The position numbers were made by a program, and so were the translations under genes. Of a stretch of DNA of 8,004 bases, positions 6,234-8,004 are shown piece after piece. The notes beneath the pieces were generated by a model. That model was given only the letters and a program-made list of their open reading frames with translations. It searched no databases and was not told where the DNA came from. How positions within the stretch are numbered: position 1 is the first letter of the stretch; each line of letters opens with the position of its first letter. The stretch is taken from NCBI GenBank assembly GCA_007136595.1, contig SLGQ01000320.1:1-8004 (forward strand). The letters run 5' to 3'. Source of the DNA: Candidatus Sumerlaeota bacterium. Its GTDB lineage: Bacteria; UBP6; UBA1177.

Positions 6234-7559
6234 TCACAGCGGAACGCCGACTCCCTGATATTTGAATAAATCCCGGATACCGTTATCTTTTGCATATACA
6301 TTTCTAAGATCAAAAAAGTAGTTGTCTTTCATCAGAGAAAGCATTTTTTCAAGATCAAGACCTCTGAACTGGTTCCACTCTGTAAGTATAACAACGGCAT
6401 CGCTTTCTTTTGCAGTTTCATAGCTGTCATTACAATAAGTTATTGCCCCGTTCCATTTTTCAAGACGCCATTTTGCCTCTTTAAAACCCTGAGGACAAAA
6501 TGTTTTTATCACTGCTCCCTTTTTGATAAGTTCAGGAATAATAACCAGGGAAGGGGCATCTCTCATATCATCGGTTTCCGGTTTGAAAGTGAGTCCCAGG
6601 ACAGAAATGGTCTTTCCTTTGATATCTCCCATTGCCGAAGTTATCTTTTCAACCATCTTCATTTTCTGAGTTTCATTGGCATCAATTGCCGATTTTATCA
6701 CTTTCATTTCCGTCCCATGAGATTTTGCAATGTCAACTATGGCAGATGTATCTTTTGGAAAACAGCTTCCGCCATATCCACACCCTGCATGAAGAAATTT
6801 GGGACTTATTCTGCCGTCCATTCCCATCGCTTTTGCAATTTCCTGAACATTTCCACCAACTTTTTCTGCAAGAAGCGCCATTTCATTTATGAATGATATT
6901 TTTACGGCAAGAAAAGCATTGCTGGCATATTTTATCATTTCCGCCGTTTCAATATTGGTTTCTACAAACGGTGTATTATTTATATACAGCACCCTGTAAA
7001 CCTTCTTCATTATTTCTGCCGCTTTTTCCGATTCACAGCCGATCACTATTCTGTCAGGATGTGTAAAATCATGTATAGATTTACCTTCCCTTAAAAACTC
7101 AGGGTTTGAAACGACATCGAATTCAGTTTTTACCCCTCTTTTCTCAAGTTCTCCGGCAATAGTTTTTTTAACCAGTTGTCCTGTTCCCACAGGAACCGTC
7201 GATTTATCAACCACAACCTTGTAGTTATCCATATATTTGCCAACTTCCTTTGCAACTGCAAGGACATATTGAAGATCTGCACTGCCATCATCTTTTGGAG
7301 GAGTGCCGACAGCAATAAAGATCACATCATTGTTTTTAACAGTTTCTTCCATATCCGTAGTGAAAGAAAGTCTTCCGTATCGGTAATTTCTTTCAACAAC
7401 GCCATCAAGCCCCGGCTCATATATCGGCATGATATTGTTTTTAAGTGATTCAATTTTTTTCTCATCAATATCCATACATGTTACCTCATGTCCGAAATCT
7501 GCAAGACATGCTCCCGCAACAAGACCTACATAGCCTGATCCAACTACTCCGATTTTCAT
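6234..7559 (-). CDS. ugd: UDP-glucose 6-dehydrogenase
   Basis: Oxidises UDP-glucose to UDP-glucuronate with two NAD+ in the cytoplasm, supplying precursor for capsule, exopolysaccharide or LPS. The 441-aa length is normal. The N-terminal Rossmann domain has the dinucleotide motif KIGVVGSGYVGLVAG and an acidic strand end (MDID). Also visible are VGTPP, DKSTVPVGTG, VSNPEFLREG (catalytic Glu154), YASNAFLAVKISFINE (Lys220, Asn225), the active-site motif GCGYGGSCFPKD (nucleophile Cys266, Asp270), and the C-terminal UDP-binding segment LGLTFKPETDDMRDAPS. I chose ATG 7559 because GAGGTGATC directly precedes it; the in-frame GTG at 7565 sits inside that ribosome binding site. The gene stands alone behind its own promoter. 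It converges on the lipoprotein gene with 4 bp between the stop codons, and no terminator hairpin is visible there. Confidence 0.96.
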   Translation of the reverse strand: MKIGVVGSGYVGLVAGACLADFGHEVTCMDIDEKKIESLKNNIMPIYEPGLDGVVERNYRYGRLSFTTDMEETVKNNDVIFIAVGTPPKDDGSADLQYVLAVAKEVGKYMDNYKVVVDKSTVPVGTGQLVKKTIAGELEKRGVKTEFDVVSNPEFLREGKSIHDFTHPDRIVIGCESEKAAEIMKKVYRVLYINNTPFVETNIETAEMIKYASNAFLAVKISFINEMALLAEKVGGNVQEIAKAMGMDGRISPKFLHAGCGYGGSCFPKDTSAIVDIAKSHGTEMKVIKSAIDANETQKMKMVEKITSAMGDIKGKTISVLGLTFKPETDDMRDAPSLVIIPELIKKGAVIKTFCPQGFKEAKWRLEKWNGAITYCNDSYETAKESDAVVILTEWNQFRGLDLEKMLSLMKDNYFFDLRNVYAKDNGIRDLFKYQGVGVPL

Positions 7560-7568
7560 GATCACCTC
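7560..7568 (-). promoter_or_regulatory. Ribosome binding site of ugd
   Basis: On the minus strand this reads GAGGTGATC, a nine-base match to the complement of the 16S rRNA 3' end. The GAGG core is five bases from ATG 7559, which fixes the start and rules out the GTG at 7565. Confidence 0.8.
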
Positions 7569-7592
7569 TAAAAAACATTGAAAAAACGATGG

Positions 7593-7622
7593 ATATTAGC
7601 AGACACAATAAATAGATGTCAA
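7593..7622 (-). promoter_or_regulatory. Sigma-70-type promoter of ugd
   Basis: On the minus strand a perfect -35 box TTGACA (7622-7617) is followed after 18 bp by TAATAT (7598-7593), a 4/6 match to the -10 consensus. Transcription would begin near 7586, giving a leader of about 27 nt before the ugd ATG. The location and the perfect -35 make it a good candidate. The 18-bp spacer and imperfect -10 leave room for activator dependence. Confidence 0.6.
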
Positions 7623-7660
7623 GAAATAGCAAAGTTAAAACACCGTTAAAGCTACTTCTT
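7621..7660. promoter_or_regulatory. Candidate operator: 10-bp inverted repeat abutting the ugd -35 box
   Basis: AAGAAATAGC (7621-7630) and GCTACTTCTT (7651-7660) are inverted copies matching at 9 of 10 positions, separated by 20 bp, so the half-site centres are 30 bp apart, about three helical turns. The inner arm overlaps the -35 box by two bases. The spacer carries GTTAAA at 7634-7639 and 7645-7650, 11 bp apart; a third copy lies just outside at 7664-7669. The placement suits a transcription factor acting on ugd. As RNA the arms could pair with one G-U wobble, but no U-tract follows, so a terminator for the upstream rpn gene is less likely. Confidence 0.4.
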
Positions 7661-7744
7661 TCAGTTAAAAAGTGACAATTGTGAGAAGTCCTTTCATTTT
7701 AAAGTTAGAAACAGGGAATGTTGCTGTGATTGGGTGGGAGTTTG

Positions 7745-7981
7745 TCAGTTTGAGTAGTTATTAAGAGTGCTTTGAATTTCAAGAACTTTTTCGAGAGGAA
7801 GTTTTGTAATTTGTGAAACTATTTCGGGAGAAAGTCCGGATAGAAGAGCATTTTTACAAGTTTCAACAGCATTAAAGAAAGCGCCTTCCTGTCTTCCTTC
7901 CTGTCTAAGTCTGTCAGCAAGTGAAATCATTTTAACCTCGACATCTCTGTCAACATTAACTTCATCTCTCATTATACGCAT
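7745..7981 (-). CDS. Candidate internally translated small Rpn C-terminal protein (RpnS-like)
   Basis: A 78-aa reading frame nested in the Rpn gene in the same frame, starting at ATG 7981. Directly upstream on the minus strand is AAAAGGAGG, with AGGAGG ending five bases before the ATG, an ideal ribosome binding site inside coding sequence. Work on E. coli rpn genes, as I recall it, showed that their variable C-terminal domains are made separately from internal starts and block the toxic full-length nuclease, a gene-within-gene toxin-antitoxin arrangement. Size, position and start signal all fit that model. The caution is that AAG GAG GAG TTC also encodes KEEF, a plausible family sequence, so the site could be a by-product of codon choice. 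Confidence 0.5.
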   Translation of the reverse strand: MRIMRDEVNVDRDVEVKMISLADRLRQEGRQEGAFFNAVETCKNALLSGLSPEIVSQITKLPLEKVLEIQSTLNNYSN

Positions 7982-8004
7982 GAACTCCTCCTTTTCAAGT
8001 CCTA
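7745..8004 (-). CDS. Rpn-family recombination-promoting nuclease / putative transposase, C-terminal part (5' end outside window)
   Basis: The minus-strand frame is open to the right edge: the codons before ATG 7981 read GLEKEEF, and the codon at the edge ends in TA as its second and third bases, so it cannot be a stop. The visible 86 residues match the C-terminal region of Rpn/YhgA-like PD-(D/E)XK proteins: MISLADRLRQEGRQEGAFFNA, then a helical tail with the usual hydrophobic pattern LLSGLSPEIVSQITKLPLEKVLEI. The nuclease domain would lie beyond the window. Full-length proteins are usually about 250-320 aa. Such proteins cut DNA and have been linked to recombination and phage defence. The gene ends at TGA 7747-7745, 186 bp before the ugd ATG. 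Whether the nuclease part is intact cannot be judged here. Confidence 0.75.
   Translation of the reverse strand, partial: GLEKEEFMRIMRDEVNVDRDVEVKMISLADRLRQEGRQEGAFFNAVETCKNALLSGLSPEIVSQITKLPLEKVLEIQSTLNNYSN
7883..7906 (-). repeat. Two tandem 12-bp units encoding RQEG-RQEG
   Basis: On the minus strand AGACAGGAAGGA is followed by AGACAGGAAGGC, 11 of 12 bases identical and in frame, giving RQEGRQEG. Copy number of this kind of QEG unit varies among Rpn-family proteins. The repeat sits at the hinge between the upstream part and the helical tail. Confidence 0.7.

Noticed and set aside
7563..7565. GTG 7565 as the ugd start
   Set aside because: It lies within the GAGGTGATC ribosome binding site of ATG 7559 and has no such site of its own.
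7675..7685. lac-operator-like ACAATTGTGAG with a perfect ACAATTGT palindrome
   Set aside because: The symmetry stops at eight bases, and an 8-bp AT-rich palindrome is expected by chance; it lies well upstream of the ugd promoter.
1..8004. CRISPR arrays, rRNA, tRNA genes, insertion-sequence ends, attachment sites
   Set aside because: I looked on both strands and saw no regularly spaced repeats, no tRNA or rRNA signatures and no terminal inverted repeats with target duplications. The Rpn family is called transposase-like, but no element boundaries are visible.

Overview
The window suggests a fairly AT-rich Gram-negative bacterium, most likely of a deltaproteobacterial or Myxococcota-like lineage. 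Three things point there: a FrzS-like protein (pseudo-receiver plus coiled coil) next to a type IV pilus or type II secretion ATPase, a lipoprotein signal peptide with a clear lipobox, and conventional Shine-Dalgarno sites. The lineage is inferred from gene content only; no rRNA or other marker gene is present.

Layout. Positions 2-745 (+) hold the 3' part of rsmI, the 16S rRNA 2'-O-methyltransferase gene. It is cut by the left edge of the window. A 163-bp AT-rich gap follows. Positions 909-6229 (+) look like one co-directional cluster: a 152-aa protein with a possible SCP2-like fold, a 602-aa FrzS/AglZ-like protein, a 580-aa PilB/GspE-family ATPase, and a 416-aa lipoprotein of the endonuclease/exonuclease/phosphatase (EEP) family. 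Intergenic gaps are 15, 16 and 28 bp, so co-transcription is likely. Positions 6234-7559 (-) encode UDP-glucose 6-dehydrogenase, convergent with the lipoprotein gene and only 4 bp from it. This gene has its own near-consensus promoter, preceded by a 10-bp inverted repeat that could be an operator. Positions 7745-8004 (-) hold the C-terminal part of an Rpn-family (PD-(D/E)XK, transposase_31-like) nuclease. It runs off the right edge and contains an internal start with a strong ribosome binding site.

How the genes may work together. In Myxococcus xanthus, FrzS acts at the leading cell pole to support type IV pilus-driven motility. A FrzS-like protein directly before a pilus-type extension ATPase suggests a polarity and motor module. 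The small upstream protein and the downstream lipoprotein could be accessory parts. UDP-glucuronate from Ugd feeds surface polysaccharide or LPS synthesis, which fits a cell-surface theme, but no glycosyltransferases are visible.

The points most worth following up are the Rpn gene-within-gene arrangement, the FrzS-like/ATPase pairing, the EEP lipoprotein lacking two expected active-site residues, and two nucleotide-level structures: competing hairpins at 945-985 and an inverted repeat abutting the ugd promoter.
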